Shown one piece after another: positions 20,902 to 29,772 of a DNA stretch of 64,000 bases. The notes below the pieces were generated by a model. That model saw only the letters and a program-made list of their open reading frames with translations, was not told the origin of the DNA and did no database searches. A program made the position numbers and the translations under genes. The DNA lies in the NCBI RefSeq assembly GCF_040730185.1, contig NZ_CP160402.1, forward strand, positions 4,712,001 to 4,776,000, written 5' to 3'. Positions within the stretch are counted from its first letter, which is position 1. Every line of letters begins with the position of its first letter. The stretch is from Streptomyces sp. Je 1-332. GTDB taxonomy: Bacteria; Actinomycetota; Actinomycetes; Streptomycetales; Streptomycetaceae.

Positions 20902-21579
20902 CTAGGAGTTGAGGTAGGTGAGGACCGCAAGCACACGCCGGTGGTCCCCGTCGCTCTGGGAGAGCCCCAGCTTCAGGAAGATGTTGCTGACGTGCTTCTC
21001 GACCGCGCCGTCGCTCACCACCAACTGCCGGGCCACCGCCGAGTTCGTCCGCCCCTCGGCCATCAGGCCGAGTACCTCGCGTTCGCGTGGAGTAAGCCCC
21101 GCGAGGACGTCCTGCTTGCGGCTGCGGCCGAGCAGCTGTGCCACGACCTCCGGGTCGAGCGCGGTGCCGCCCTCCGCGACGCGCACCACGGCGTCCACGA
21201 ACTCGCGCACCTCGGCGACGCGGTCCTTGAGCAGATAGCCGACGCCGCGGCTGGACCCGGCGAGCAGTTCGGTGGCGTACTGCTCCTCGACGTACTGCGA
21301 GAGGACGAGTACCCCGAGCCCCGGGAACCGGTGGCGCAGATGCACCGCGGCCCGCACCCCCTCGTCGGTGTGCGTCGGCGGCATCCGCACGTCGGCGACG
21401 ACGACGTCGGGCAGCTCGCCCGCCGAGGAGAGTTCGCCGATCGTCTTGATCAGCGCGTCCGCGTCGCCCACCCCCGCGACGACGTCGTGCCCGCGGTCGG
21501 TCAGCAACCGGGTCAGGCCCTCCCTGAGCAGCACCGAATCCTCGGCGATGACGACCCGCACTTTGTCCTCCACGTTCAT
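20902..21579 (-). CDS. NarL/LuxR-type two-component response regulator
   Basis: The 225-residue regulator has an N-terminal receiver domain with the acidic pocket IAED at 11-14 and the phosphoacceptor Asp at about 63 in [10 protein letters not shown]. The Thr/Ser switch is LVLSQY and the conserved Lys is GYLLKDRV. The C-terminal GerE/LuxR helix-turn-helix reads [45 protein letters not shown]. It lies downstream of two tandem sensor kinases on the same strand and is their likely partner. The target genes are unknown. The ATG at 21579 has a GGGGGG run 3 bases upstream as ribosome-binding site. Confidence 0.92.
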   Translation of the reverse strand: MNVEDKVRVVIAEDSVLLREGLTRLLTDRGHDVVAGVGDADALIKTIGELSSAGELPDVVVADVRMPPTHTDEGVRAAVHLRHRFPGLGVLVLSQYVEEQYATELLAGSSRGVGYLLKDRVAEVREFVDAVVRVAEGGTALDPEVVAQLLGRSRKQDVLAGLTPREREVLGLMAEGRTNSAVARQLVVSDGAVEKHVSNIFLKLGLSQSDGDHRRVLAVLTYLNS

Positions 21580-21839
21580 GGCCCCCCGGCATATGTGGTT
21601 CTGGTTGTCCCCCGGCGCCCCAGTATCGGCGCCTCGGTATCGGCACCTCAGTATCGCGCGTACGAACGCGCACGAAGGGGCGTTACGGCGTTCGTGGACA
21701 ACCGCTTGCGACGTGTTCGCGCACGGCGGGCCACGGCTGGGCACGGCGGGGCACGGCGGAGCCCACCCGCCCCCTCTGCGGGGTGATCGGGTGGGCAGGT
21801 GGGAAAGATCCGCTGCGAAGCGGCTGGACGGGAGACGGG

Positions 21840-23198
21840 CTACGCCCGCCAGGGCAGCTCAGCAGTCACCGTCGTGGGCCCGCCCGCAGGGGAATCCACC
21901 ACCAGAATCCCGTCGACGGCGTCGAGCCGCTCGGCGAGCCCCGCGAGACCGGAGCCACCGGTGACATCCGCGCCCCCGGCCCCGTCGTCGGAGACCTGAA
22001 GCATCAGCCGGCCCTCGACCTGCCACACGTCGACCGAACCGCGCGACGCCCGCGCATGCTTGCTGATGTTCTGCAGGAGCTCGGAGACCGTGAAGTACGC
22101 GATGCCCTCGATCGCGGCGGCGGGACGCGCGGGCAGGTCCACCTCGACCTGGACCGGAACGGTGCACCGGGCGGCGAGCGCGGAGAGCGCCGCGTCCAGG
22201 CCGCGGTCGGTCAGGACGGCGGGGTGGATGCCGCGGGCCAGGTCACGCAGCTCCTGGAGGGCCACCTTCACCTCGCCGTGCGCCTCGCCCACCATGCGCG
22301 CCGCGGCATCCGGGTCCTCCGTCAGCTTCTCCTTGGCCAGGCCCAGGTCCATGGCGAGTGCCACCAGGCGTGCCTGCGCGCCGTCGTGCAGGTCGCGCTC
22401 GATGCGGCGCAGGTCGGCCGCGGCCGTGTCCACGACGACGCCGCGGTCCGACTCCAGCTCGACGACGCGCGTGGCCAGGCTCGACGGGCCGAGCAGACCG
22501 GCCACCATGACGCGGTCGACGGTGGTCAGGGCCCGGATGATCCAGGGCGTGGCGAGCGTGACCAGCAGGCCGGTGAGGGCGGTGACGCCGATCTCGAAGG
22601 GGTTGTCCAGATAGATCTGGTGACCGTTGTCGCGGTAGAGCTGGATGCCGTTCTGGCCGCCGTAGACCGGGAAGAGCCACTGCCACAGCGGGTACGTGAG
22701 CATCGCCCAGCCATACGTCCAGAAGACCACCGACACGGCGAAGGAGAAGACCGCCCACGGCATGTGGAGGATGGAGTAGAGGACGTGCCGCCAGGAGACT
22801 CCGCTCTTGAGCGCGGCGCCCATCCACCCCATGGGCCCCCCGCCGTTCTTGGGCCGCAGCGGCTCCGGTGCCGCCACCTCGACGCCCAGGAGCGCCCGCG
22901 CCCGCACCCGCTCCAGCGAGCCGAAGCCACGGCAGGCGGCGAGCCCGGCGGCCAGGACCGGGATGCCGATGAACGTGACCAGCAGACCCACGCCGAGCGA
23001 CAGCATCGTGACCGCGAACACGAACGTGACGATGCTGATCGGCAGGCTCAGGAGCACATAGCCGAACTCCTTCCAGGCACGGGCCTCGATGGGCGCGCGC
23101 AGCCCGGCGGGAAGACGGCGCCGCCGGTCGTCGAGGTCGGATCCCCGGAACTCCGAACGGTTCATGCGTCCGTACTCCTGTCCGTACTCCGTGGCCAT
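21840..23198 (-). CDS. sensor histidine kinase (HisKA_3), second of a tandem pair
   Basis: This 452-residue protein has an N-terminal membrane sensor with about four to six hydrophobic segments ([70 protein letters not shown]). The dimerisation box [20 protein letters not shown] carries the phospho-His, and the HATPase domain has [10 protein letters not shown] and [18 protein letters not shown]. The kinase half is nearly identical in protein, and in long DNA runs, to the adjacent kinase. The sensor halves differ. The ATG at 23198 is chosen; a GGAG-preceded ATG at 23165 is an equally possible start. It probably signals to the response regulator encoded downstream. Confidence 0.88.
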   Translation of the reverse strand: MATEYGQEYGRMNRSEFRGSDLDDRRRRLPAGLRAPIEARAWKEFGYVLLSLPISIVTFVFAVTMLSLGVGLLVTFIGIPVLAAGLAACRGFGSLERVRARALLGVEVAAPEPLRPKNGGGPMGWMGAALKSGVSWRHVLYSILHMPWAVFSFAVSVVFWTYGWAMLTYPLWQWLFPVYGGQNGIQLYRDNGHQIYLDNPFEIGVTALTGLLVTLATPWIIRALTTVDRVMVAGLLGPSSLATRVVELESDRGVVVDTAAADLRRIERDLHDGAQARLVALAMDLGLAKEKLTEDPDAAARMVGEAHGEVKVALQELRDLARGIHPAVLTDRGLDAALSALAARCTVPVQVEVDLPARPAAAIEGIAYFTVSELLQNISKHARASRGSVDVWQVEGRLMLQVSDDGAGGADVTGGSGLAGLAERLDAVDGILVVDSPAGGPTTVTAELPWRA

Positions 23199-23346
23199 CG
23201 GTGTCGTCCGTTTCTGCTCGGTCGTGCGCTGCTTGATGTGCGCTGCCTCTTGGGTCACGCGCTGGTTCGGCGTCGTATCTCAAGAGTGCTGGCCGCCGGT
23301 GATCCGGACCATGTGGTGCGTAGGTGTCTTGGACCGGGGGTTTTCC

Positions 23347-24618
23347 CTACCCCCGGGACCCCCGGGACCCCCGGACGACCTGCTCCAGCTCCTGGCCCTG
23401 GCCCTGGCCCTGGCCTTGGCCTTGGCCTTGGCCCTGCTCCCGGTCACGCCACGGCAGTTCCGCCGTGATCGTCGTGGGCCCGCCCTCCGGCGACTCGATC
23501 ACGAACAGGCCGTCGACCGCGCCGAGCCGGTCCGCGAGGCCCGCCATACCCGTGCCCCCGTTCAGGTTCGCGCCGCCCCGGCCGTCGTCCCCCACCTGGA
23601 TGAGCAGCCGCTGGTCGCTCCGCCACACGTCCACGGACGCCGTACGGGCCCCGCTGTGCTTGCTCACGTTCTGCAGGAGCTCGGAGACCGTGAAGTACGC
23701 GATGCCCTCGATCGCGGCGGCCGGGCGTGCCGGCAGATCGGCGGTCACCTTCACCGGGACCGTGCACCGCGAGGCCACCGAGGACAGCGCGGCATCCAGG
23801 CCGCGGTCGGTCAGGACGGCGGGGTGGATGCCGCGGGCCAGGTCACGCAGCTCCTGGAGGGCGAGCTTCACCTCGCCGTGCGCCTCGTCGACCATCGCCG
23901 CCACGGTGTCGTCGGCCTGGCCCTCCAGGAGCTTCTCCTTGGCCAGACCGAGGCCCATGGCGAGTGCCACCAGGCGTGCCTGCGCGCCGTCGTGCAGGTC
24001 GCGCTCGATGCGGCGCAGGTCGGCCGCGGCCGTGTCGACGACGACACCGCGGTCCGACTCCAACTCCACGATGCGCCGCTCCAGTTCGTCGGAGGGCGAC
24101 AGCAGCCCGCGCGCCATCGCGCGGTCGGCGTTCGTCAGGCCGCGCACGATGTAGGGGAGCACCGGCCAGAGCACGAAGAGCCCGGTCAGGGTGACGGCGA
24201 AGGTCACCACGCCCCAGGGCAGCCGCATGAACGAGTACAGCATCGTGCGCCAGCCGACCGGATCCTTCAGGCTCGACCACAGCCAGCTGAAGAAGCCGTG
24301 CCCCCGCTGCTTGGGCATCGGACTCGGCTCGTCGATCCGCAGCCCGAGCAGCTTGCGCGCCCGCGCCCGCTCCGCCCTGCCGATCAGCCGGGCGCCGAGC
24401 AGCGCGCCCGCCAGCAGCGGCAGACCGACGACCGTCACGGCGAGACCGCAGCCGGCCGCGAGCGTCACGACCACGTAGACGAAACCGGCCACGCCGATCG
24501 GCAGGTTGGCGAGGAGATGCGCGATCTCCTTCCAGGTCCGCGCGTCGTATCCCGCGAAGCGGGCGGGGGGCGGCGAGGACGTGGCTGACGTGGCTGAGGA
24601 CATGGCGCGTGCGGTCAT
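23347..24618 (-). CDS. sensor histidine kinase (HisKA_3), first of a tandem pair, with Gly-Gln repeat tail
   Basis: The 423-residue kinase has a similar membrane sensor to its neighbour (LANLPIGVAGFVYVVVTLA, VTVVGLPLLAGALLGARL, MRLPWGVVTFAVTLTGLFVLW), then [20 protein letters not shown] with the phospho-His, and an HATPase domain (ELLQNVSKHS, GDDGRGGANLNGGTGMAGL). The C-terminus ends in a (GQ)7 run and VRGSRGSRG, from a CTGGCC-type hexanucleotide repeat at about 23390-23436. The ATG at 24618 has no clear Shine-Dalgarno; ATG at 24603 is the alternative. It lies 148 bases upstream of the second kinase gene and is divergent from nuoA. Confidence 0.87.
   Translation of the reverse strand: MTARAMSSATSATSSPPPARFAGYDARTWKEIAHLLANLPIGVAGFVYVVVTLAAGCGLAVTVVGLPLLAGALLGARLIGRAERARARKLLGLRIDEPSPMPKQRGHGFFSWLWSSLKDPVGWRTMLYSFMRLPWGVVTFAVTLTGLFVLWPVLPYIVRGLTNADRAMARGLLSPSDELERRIVELESDRGVVVDTAAADLRRIERDLHDGAQARLVALAMGLGLAKEKLLEGQADDTVAAMVDEAHGEVKLALQELRDLARGIHPAVLTDRGLDAALSSVASRCTVPVKVTADLPARPAAAIEGIAYFTVSELLQNVSKHSGARTASVDVWRSDQRLLIQVGDDGRGGANLNGGTGMAGLADRLGAVDGLFVIESPEGGPTTITAELPWRDREQGQGQGQGQGQGQGQELEQVVRGSRGSRG
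23390..23436. repeat. hexanucleotide CTGGCC/CTTGGC tandem repeat in a kinase tail
   Basis: About eight tandem six-base units (CTGGCC, drifting to TTGGCC) encode the Gly-Gln repeat at the C-terminus of the upstream kinase. In-frame gain or loss of units would change only tail length. Confidence 0.7.
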
Positions 24619-24712
24619 ACGGGTCAGAGTGCACGGCACGCCGCCGCGACGCCATGAGGAGGGCCGCCAGGAACACCCGGGGGATAACCCCACCCGATGC
24701 ATGACGCTCTGC

Positions 24713-24740
24713 TTACCTCACCTTTAGCAGGCCCTAGACT
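24713..24740 (+). promoter_or_regulatory. candidate promoter of the nuo operon
   Basis: TTACCT (24713-24718) and TAGACT (24735-24740) are spaced 16 bases and end 64 bases before the nuoA GTG. The -10 is good and the -35 is weak. The region also separates the divergent kinase gene. Confidence 0.35.
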
Positions 24741-24804
24741 CCCGTGCGTACAGATCGTCGAACAGCGCTGGGTGTCAGAGGCGGTCAGGGAGTGAGGGGC
24801 TGAC

Positions 24805-25194
24805 GTGCACGTGACGAACGTCGCGGCGAGCTACTACCAGTCGTACTCCGTCGTCGGACTGCTCGCCGTCGTCGGCGTGCTGTTCGTCGCCGTCGCCTTC
24901 GGCGCGGGGCGGCTGTTGCGTCCCGTCGTGCCGACACCCGAGAAGCTCCTGACGTACGAGTGCGGCGTCGACCCGGTCGGCGAGGGCTGGGCACATACCC
25001 AGGTCCGCTACTACGTCTACGCGTTCCTCTATGTCATCTTCGCCGTCGACTCGATCTTCCTCTTTCCCTGGGCGACGGTTTTCGCCGCGCCCGGCTACGG
25101 TGCGACGACGCTGTTGGAGATGTTCGTCTTCCTCGGCTTCCTGACCGTGGGCCTGCTGTACGCATACAAGAAGGGCGTCCTCACATGGACGTGA
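24805..25194 (+). CDS. nuoA: complex I subunit NuoA
   Basis: This 129-residue membrane protein has three hydrophobic helices ([57 protein letters not shown]) and the family motif [15 protein letters not shown] in the loop after helix 1. Its length is typical. It forms the membrane-arm base near the quinone site with NuoH, J and K. GTG at 24805 follows GAGGGG by about 7 bases. It overlaps nuoB by 10 bases and is the first gene of a ten-gene operon in which every junction overlaps except nuoL-nuoM. Confidence 0.93.
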   Translation: MHVTNVAASYYQSYSVVGLLAVVGVLFVAVAFGAGRLLRPVVPTPEKLLTYECGVDPVGEGWAHTQVRYYVYAFLYVIFAVDSIFLFPWATVFAAPGYGATTLLEMFVFLGFLTVGLLYAYKKGVLTWT

Positions 25195-25859
25195 CCCCGG
25201 AGCGTCCTCGCACGGACGTCACCCCGGAGCCCGTGCTCCTGCCCGAGCCGACCGTGCTCCCCACACCCGAGCCGCAGAAGCTGGGCGTGCTGTCACGGCT
25301 GGCCCCCGAGCCGATGAAGGTGGTCCTCAACTGGGGCCGCCGGTACTCGCTGTGGGTCTTCAACTTCGGCCTCGCGTGTTGCGCCATCGAGTTCATCGCC
25401 GCCTCCATGGCCCGGCACGACTTCATCCGGCTCGGCGTGATCCCGTTCGCACCGGGCCCGCGCCAGGCCGACCTGATGGTCGTCTCCGGCACGGTCACGG
25501 ACAAGATGGCCCCGGCCGTGAAGCGCCTGTACGAGCAGATGCCCGAGCCCAAGTACGTCATCTCCTTCGGCGCCTGCTCCAACTGCGGTGGCCCGTACTG
25601 GGATTCGTACGCGGTGACCAAGGGCGTCGACCAGATCATTCCGGTCGACGTCTACGTACCCGGCTGCCCGCCCCGGCCCGAGGCGCTGCTCCAGGGCATC
25701 CTCAAGCTCCAGGAGAAGATCGCGGCGGAGTCGCTGGGGGAGCGGTACGGGCGCGGTAAGGGCAACGGCAGCCGCCCTTCGACGGCGGCCCTGCAGAGCG
25801 GGCTCGTGAAGCCGCCGGTGCCGGCCTCTGACTCAGGCTCTGGGGAGGGGAAGGCATGA
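25185..25859 (+). CDS. nuoB: complex I subunit NuoB (N2 cluster)
   Basis: The 224-residue protein ligates the terminal 4Fe-4S cluster N2. All four Cys ligands are present: adjacent Cys at about 65-66 in [10 protein letters not shown], Cys about 131 in [13 protein letters not shown], and Cys about 161 in [14 protein letters not shown]. The first 35 residues are Pro/Thr/Glu-rich and longer than usual. The ATG lies inside the nuoA end, and the stop overlaps nuoC as ATGA. An intact N2 site shows that this subunit is built to pass electrons to quinone, although its usual structural partner NuoD is not encoded here. Confidence 0.95.
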   Translation: MDVTPERPRTDVTPEPVLLPEPTVLPTPEPQKLGVLSRLAPEPMKVVLNWGRRYSLWVFNFGLACCAIEFIAASMARHDFIRLGVIPFAPGPRQADLMVVSGTVTDKMAPAVKRLYEQMPEPKYVISFGACSNCGGPYWDSYAVTKGVDQIIPVDVYVPGCPPRPEALLQGILKLQEKIAAESLGERYGRGKGNGSRPSTAALQSGLVKPPVPASDSGSGEGKA

Positions 25860-26908
25860 CCGGCTGGCTGCCGAGCCCCGTCGAGGAGCTCTTCGGCGCG
25901 GACGCCACGGCGGGCGAGTCGTACGACCTCCTGACGGTCGACGTCCCGCCGAGCTCGTGGATCGCGGCGCTCGAAACCGCGCGCACGGCCCTGACCTGCA
26001 CCTACTTCGACTGGCTGAGCGCCGTCGACGAACCGGGCACGGGCTTCCACGTCTCGGCCCACGTCGTCGCCCTGGCTCCCGTACGTCGCCTCCTCGTCCG
26101 TACGACCGTTCCGCACGACGCCCCGGTCCTGCCGACGGCGGTCGGCGTCTACGCGGGCGCGGCATGGCACGAGCGCGAGACACACGAGATGTTCGGCGTG
26201 GCTTTCGAGGGCCACCCGCACCTGGTCCCGCTGCTCCTCCCCGACACCTTCGAAGGCCACCCCCTGCGCAAGGACTTCGTCCTGGCGGCGCGCGTCGCCA
26301 AGGCGTGGCCCGGCGCGAAGGAGCCGGGGGAGTCGGAGCACGGCGGGCCCAAGCGCCGCCAGATGCTGCCGCCCGGCGTACCCGACCCGAACGAATGGGG
26401 CCCCCTCAAGGGCCAGCTCCCGGCGGCCCCGGCCCGCCCGGCCCGCGGCGCCGCCCGCGCGGCGGGCGACCGTCCCGTACGCCGGGCACGCACGGCGGGA
26501 GAGGGCTCGGCCAGCCAGGCAGCGGGCGCCCAGCCGGAGACTCCGGCACCCGCACCGCGCCGTTCGCGGAGTGTGAGCCAGGGGTCGGCTTCGCAGCGAC
26601 CGGAGGCACCGGCCGTTCCGGCGCCTGAGGCGAAGCCCGAGGCTGCTCCGGCACCGGAGGCGAAGCCCGAGGCTGCTCCGGCACCGGAGGCGAAGCCCGA
26701 GCCGTCGGCACCTGCTTCCGACGCTCCGTGGCACCAGGCCCGCCCGGCGTTCGACGCGAGCGAGGGGGAGAGCGCCAAGCCGGCCCCCGCCAAGCCGGCC
26801 CCCGCCAAGCCGGCCCCCGCCAAGCCGGCCCCGGCCAAGCCCGACCCCTCAAAGCCCGCCCCAGCCAAGCCCGACGATGAAGCCGACCGCCAAGGAGGCT
26901 CGGAGTGA
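25856..26908 (+). CDS. nuoC: complex I subunit NuoC with long Pro/Ala/Lys-rich tail
   Basis: The core (residues 1-150) has the 30-kDa subunit signature [38 protein letters not shown]. After about residue 175 the protein continues for 175 residues of Ala/Pro/Lys/Glu low complexity. That tail includes a 10-residue unit ([10 protein letters not shown] type) from a 30-base DNA repeat and a 5-residue AKPAP unit from a 15-base repeat. Normal NuoC ends near the core. It is not fused to NuoD, and no NuoD follows: the next gene, nuoH, starts at the overlapping GTGA. The tail is probably disordered and cytoplasmic. Its function is unknown. Confidence 0.88.
   Translation: MTGWLPSPVEELFGADATAGESYDLLTVDVPPSSWIAALETARTALTCTYFDWLSAVDEPGTGFHVSAHVVALAPVRRLLVRTTVPHDAPVLPTAVGVYAGAAWHERETHEMFGVAFEGHPHLVPLLLPDTFEGHPLRKDFVLAARVAKAWPGAKEPGESEHGGPKRRQMLPPGVPDPNEWGPLKGQLPAAPARPARGAARAAGDRPVRRARTAGEGSASQAAGAQPETPAPAPRRSRSVSQGSASQRPEAPAVPAPEAKPEAAPAPEAKPEAAPAPEAKPEPSAPASDAPWHQARPAFDASEGESAKPAPAKPAPAKPAPAKPAPAKPDPSKPAPAKPDDEADRQGGSE
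26611..26833 (+). repeat. tandem 30-bp and 15-bp repeats in the nuoC tail
   Basis: Three 30-base units lie at 26611-26700, the second and third identical (26641-26670 and 26671-26700). They encode ten-residue [12 protein letters not shown] units. Four 15-base units of the form GCCAAGCCGGCCCCC lie at 26774-26833 and encode AKPAP. Unit lengths keep the frame. Confidence 0.85.
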
Positions 26909-27873
26909 CCGACGTTCTCGACGTCGCCCTGCGTCTGCTCATCGTCTTCGCCGCATTCCTCGTCCTGCCCCTGGTCGTCGGCCAGACCGAGCACAAGGTG
27001 ATGGCCCACATGCAGGGCCGCCTCGGCCCCATGCACGCGGGCGGTTTCCACGGCTGGGCCCAGCTCGTCGCCGACGGCGTGAAGTTCGCGCAGAAGGAAG
27101 ACGTCGTGCCGGCCAAGGCCGACCGGCGGATCTTCCAGCTCGCCCCCGCCATCTCCCTGCTGCCGTACCTCCTCGTCCTGGTCGCCATCCCGATCGGCCC
27201 GAGCGAAGGCGCCGTCGGCCAGCTCGTCGACGCGGGCATCTTCTTCGTGCTCGCGGTCATGGGCATCGGCGTACTCGGCTCGCTCATGGCGGGCTGGGCC
27301 AGCGCCAACAAGTTCTCCCTCCTCGGCGGCCTGCGCACCGCGGCCCAGCTCCTGGCGTACGAACTCCCGATGCTGCTCGCCGCGGCCTCGGTCGCGATGG
27401 CCGCCGGGACGGTGTCGCTGCCCGGCATCCTGAACGCCTTCGAGTGGTGGTGGCTGCCCTGGCAGATCGTCGGCGCCCTGGTCTTCTTCATCGCGGGCCT
27501 CGCCGAACTCCAGCGCCCGCCCTTCGACATGCCGGTCGCCGACTCGGAGATCATCTTCGGTGCGTACACCGAGTACACGGGCCTGCGCTTCGCCCTCTTC
27601 CTCCTCGCCGAGTACGCCGGAATCGTCGTACTCTGCGGCCTCACCACCGTCCTCTTCCTCGGCGGCTGGCACGGCCCCTGGGGCGCAGACGGCCTCGGCT
27701 GGATCTGGACCCTCCTGAAGACCGGACTGCTCGCCTTCGTCGTGATCTGGCTACGCGTCAGCTACCCCCGTCTCCGCGAGGACCAGCTCCAGAAGCTCTC
27801 CTGGACCCTCCTCGTCCCGCTCGCCCTCGCGCAGATCGCGCTCACCGGCATCGTGAAGGTGGCGATCAACTAA
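26905..27873 (+). CDS. nuoH: complex I subunit NuoH (divergent quinone-site motifs)
   Basis: The 322-residue membrane subunit has about eight helices. It aligns with NuoH through [41 protein letters not shown] and [38 protein letters not shown]. Compared with typical NuoH, the RxGPNRxGP motif reads RLGPMHAGG, and the PEAESE acidic motif reads PVADSE, so one Glu is lost and one is conservatively replaced. These residues lie at the interface with NuoD/NuoB and in the proton entry path. GTG at 26905 overlaps the nuoC stop as GTGA and has AAGGAGG upstream. Confidence 0.93.
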   Translation: MTDVLDVALRLLIVFAAFLVLPLVVGQTEHKVMAHMQGRLGPMHAGGFHGWAQLVADGVKFAQKEDVVPAKADRRIFQLAPAISLLPYLLVLVAIPIGPSEGAVGQLVDAGIFFVLAVMGIGVLGSLMAGWASANKFSLLGGLRTAAQLLAYELPMLLAAASVAMAAGTVSLPGILNAFEWWWLPWQIVGALVFFIAGLAELQRPPFDMPVADSEIIFGAYTEYTGLRFALFLLAEYAGIVVLCGLTTVLFLGGWHGPWGADGLGWIWTLLKTGLLAFVVIWLRVSYPRLREDQLQKLSWTLLVPLALAQIALTGIVKVAIN

Positions 27874-28538
27874 TGCCTCCGATCCCTGGCAGCGGCCTGG
27901 CCAAGGGCCTCGCCGTCACCCTCCGCACGATGACGAAGAAGACCGTCACCGAGCAGTACCCGGAGCACCAGCCCGAACTCCCGCCCCGCACCCGCGGCGT
28001 CATCGGGCTCTTCGAGGAGAACTGCACGGTCTGCATGCTCTGCGCCCGCGAGTGCCCGGACTGGTGCATCTACATCGACTCCCACAAGGAGACGGTCCCG
28101 CCCGCCGTCGAGGGCGGCCGCGAGCGCAGCCGCAACGTCCTCGACCGCTTCGCCATCGACTTCTCCCTCTGCATGTACTGCGGTATCTGCATCGAGGTCT
28201 GCCCCTTCGACGCACTGTTCTGGTCACCGGAGTTCGAGTACGCCGAGACCGACATCCACGAACTCACCCACGAGCGCGACAAGCTCCGCGACTGGATGTG
28301 GACGGTCCCCGCCCCGCCGGCCCTCGACCCCGCGGCCGAGGACCCCAAGGAGATCGTCACCGCCCGCAAGGCAGCGGAGAAGCTGGCCGCCGCACAGGAA
28401 GCCGAAGCCGCGGCCCAGGAAACCGAAGCAGCGGCGCAGGGGCCCGAAGCCGCGGCGCAGGGGTCCGAAGCCGCGGCGCGGGAATCCGAAGCAGCCGCAC
28501 AGCAGGGCCAAGCCGCCGGACCGGAGGGAGACGCGTGA
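27873..28538 (+). CDS. nuoI: complex I subunit NuoI (two 4Fe-4S clusters) with Ala/Glu/Gln tail
   Basis: This 221-residue protein carries two complete ferredoxin-type motifs: Cys 51, 54, 57 and 61 in [17 protein letters not shown], and Cys 100, 103, 106 and 110 in [18 protein letters not shown]. They bind clusters N6a and N6b, which lead electrons to N2. From about residue 165 the protein is a low-complexity tail ([18 protein letters not shown] units from an imperfect 24-base repeat), unlike standard NuoI. Because both clusters are intact and NuoEFG are absent, NuoI is a natural docking point for a ferredoxin donor, which is inference. ATG overlaps the nuoH TAA by one base. Confidence 0.94.
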   Translation: MPPIPGSGLAKGLAVTLRTMTKKTVTEQYPEHQPELPPRTRGVIGLFEENCTVCMLCARECPDWCIYIDSHKETVPPAVEGGRERSRNVLDRFAIDFSLCMYCGICIEVCPFDALFWSPEFEYAETDIHELTHERDKLRDWMWTVPAPPALDPAAEDPKEIVTARKAAEKLAAAQEAEAAAQETEAAAQGPEAAAQGSEAAARESEAAAQQGQAAGPEGDA

Positions 28539-29341
28539 CCCTCACAGCCACCGCCACCTCCCTGGCGGCCAACGCCCCCCAAGGCTTCCTCTCCCCGACG
28601 GGAGTCGAGATCGCCTTCCTCCTGGTCGGCCTCGTCACCCTCGGCTCGGCGATCGTCACCGTCACCACCAAGCAGCTGGTGCACGCCGCCCTGTGGCTCG
28701 TGGCGACGCTCGGCGGCCTGGCCGTCGAGTACCTCCTGCTCACCGCCGAGTTCATCGCCTGGGTGCAGGTCCTGATCTACGTAGGCTCCGTCGTCGTACT
28801 CCTCCTCTTCGGTCTGATGCTGACCCGCGCCCCCATCGGCCGCTCCCCGGACGCCGATTCGGGCAACCGCCCGGTCGCGCTCGCGGTGGCCGTCCTCGCC
28901 GCGGGCCTGCTGGTCTGGGTGGTCGTCGACGCCTTCCGGACGGAGTGGATCGACCTCGACCGCGCCGCCGACGAGGCCCAGGGCTCCACCGCGGTGACCG
29001 GAGAGTTCCTCTTCCGGCACTGGGTGCTGCCCTTCGAGGCCCTCTCGGTCCTGCTCCTCGCCGCACTGGTCGGCGCGATCGTCCTCTCCCGCAGGAACGC
29101 CCGAATGACCCGCCTGAACGGCACCCCCGGCAACACCCCCACACCAGGCACCCCCGGCAACACAAGCCCCACGCCGGGCACCCCCGGCACAGGCCGCACG
29201 CCAGGCGCCGCGCCCCAAAGCCGCCCGCCAGGCGCCACGGCCCAAAGCCGCCCGACCGGTGCCGCCGCCGAGAGCCGCCCGTCAGATGCCGCCGCCGAGA
29301 GCCGCCCGACCGGTGCCGCCGGCGACAAGGAGCAGCGCTGA
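28535..29341 (+). CDS. nuoJ: complex I subunit NuoJ with Gly/Thr/Pro and Arg/Ala-rich tail
   Basis: The 268-residue protein has five hydrophobic helices in its first 190 residues ([93 protein letters not shown]). These include the [23 protein letters not shown] region of helix 3. The last 75 residues are low complexity, first [18 protein letters not shown] and then repeated AAAESRP units encoded by a 27-base imperfect repeat at about 29205-29325. GTG overlaps the nuoI stop as GTGA. The tail has no counterpart in canonical NuoJ. Confidence 0.92.
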   Translation: MTLTATATSLAANAPQGFLSPTGVEIAFLLVGLVTLGSAIVTVTTKQLVHAALWLVATLGGLAVEYLLLTAEFIAWVQVLIYVGSVVVLLLFGLMLTRAPIGRSPDADSGNRPVALAVAVLAAGLLVWVVVDAFRTEWIDLDRAADEAQGSTAVTGEFLFRHWVLPFEALSVLLLAALVGAIVLSRRNARMTRLNGTPGNTPTPGTPGNTSPTPGTPGTGRTPGAAPQSRPPGATAQSRPTGAAAESRPSDAAAESRPTGAAGDKEQR

Positions 29342-29772
29342 TGCACCTCGCCTATCCCGCCGTCCTGGCCGTCCTCCTCTTCTGCGTGGGCCTGTACGGA
29401 GTGCTCGCCCGCCGCAACGCGATCCTGGTCCTGATGTCCGTCGAGCTCATGCTCAACGCCGTCAACCTCAACCTGGTCGCCTTCGACGTCTGGCTCCGCG
29501 ACGCCCTCCACTCCGGCCAGGCCCTGACCCTCTTCACCATCGCCATCGCCGCGGCGGAGATCGGCATCGGCCTCGCTATCGTCCTGGCGGTCTACCGCAA
29601 CCGCGGCTCCTCCGCCGTCGACGACCTCCGCGACACCGCCGAGGGTCCGGACGACCCCGACGACGACCCCGACGACGACGCTGAGGGCGCCGCCGCCGAA
29701 GAACCCGGCAGCGAAGAGCCCGCCCCGGCCAAGTCCTCGCAGAAGTCGCAGAAGGCTGAGGCCGCCGCGTGA
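29341..29772 (+). CDS. nuoK: complex I subunit NuoK with acidic tail
   Basis: The first 100 residues are a normal three-helix NuoK, with [32 protein letters not shown] (the conserved Glu of helix 2) and [20 protein letters not shown] (the second conserved Glu). A 43-residue extension follows ([13 protein letters not shown], then Lys/Ser/Glu/Ala), which is very acidic and absent from typical NuoK of about 100 residues. ATG overlaps the nuoJ TGA by one base. The proton-channel acids are intact. Confidence 0.92.
   Translation: MHLAYPAVLAVLLFCVGLYGVLARRNAILVLMSVELMLNAVNLNLVAFDVWLRDALHSGQALTLFTIAIAAAEIGIGLAIVLAVYRNRGSSAVDDLRDTAEGPDDPDDDPDDDAEGAAAEEPGSEEPAPAKSSQKSQKAEAAA

Noticed and set aside
24711..24731. 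GCTTACCTCACCTTTAGC upstream of nuoA as a DtxR/DmdR iron box
   Set aside because: Only about half of the 19-base consensus matches and there is no dyad symmetry. It could be tested by gel shift with DmdR1, but it is not supported by reading.
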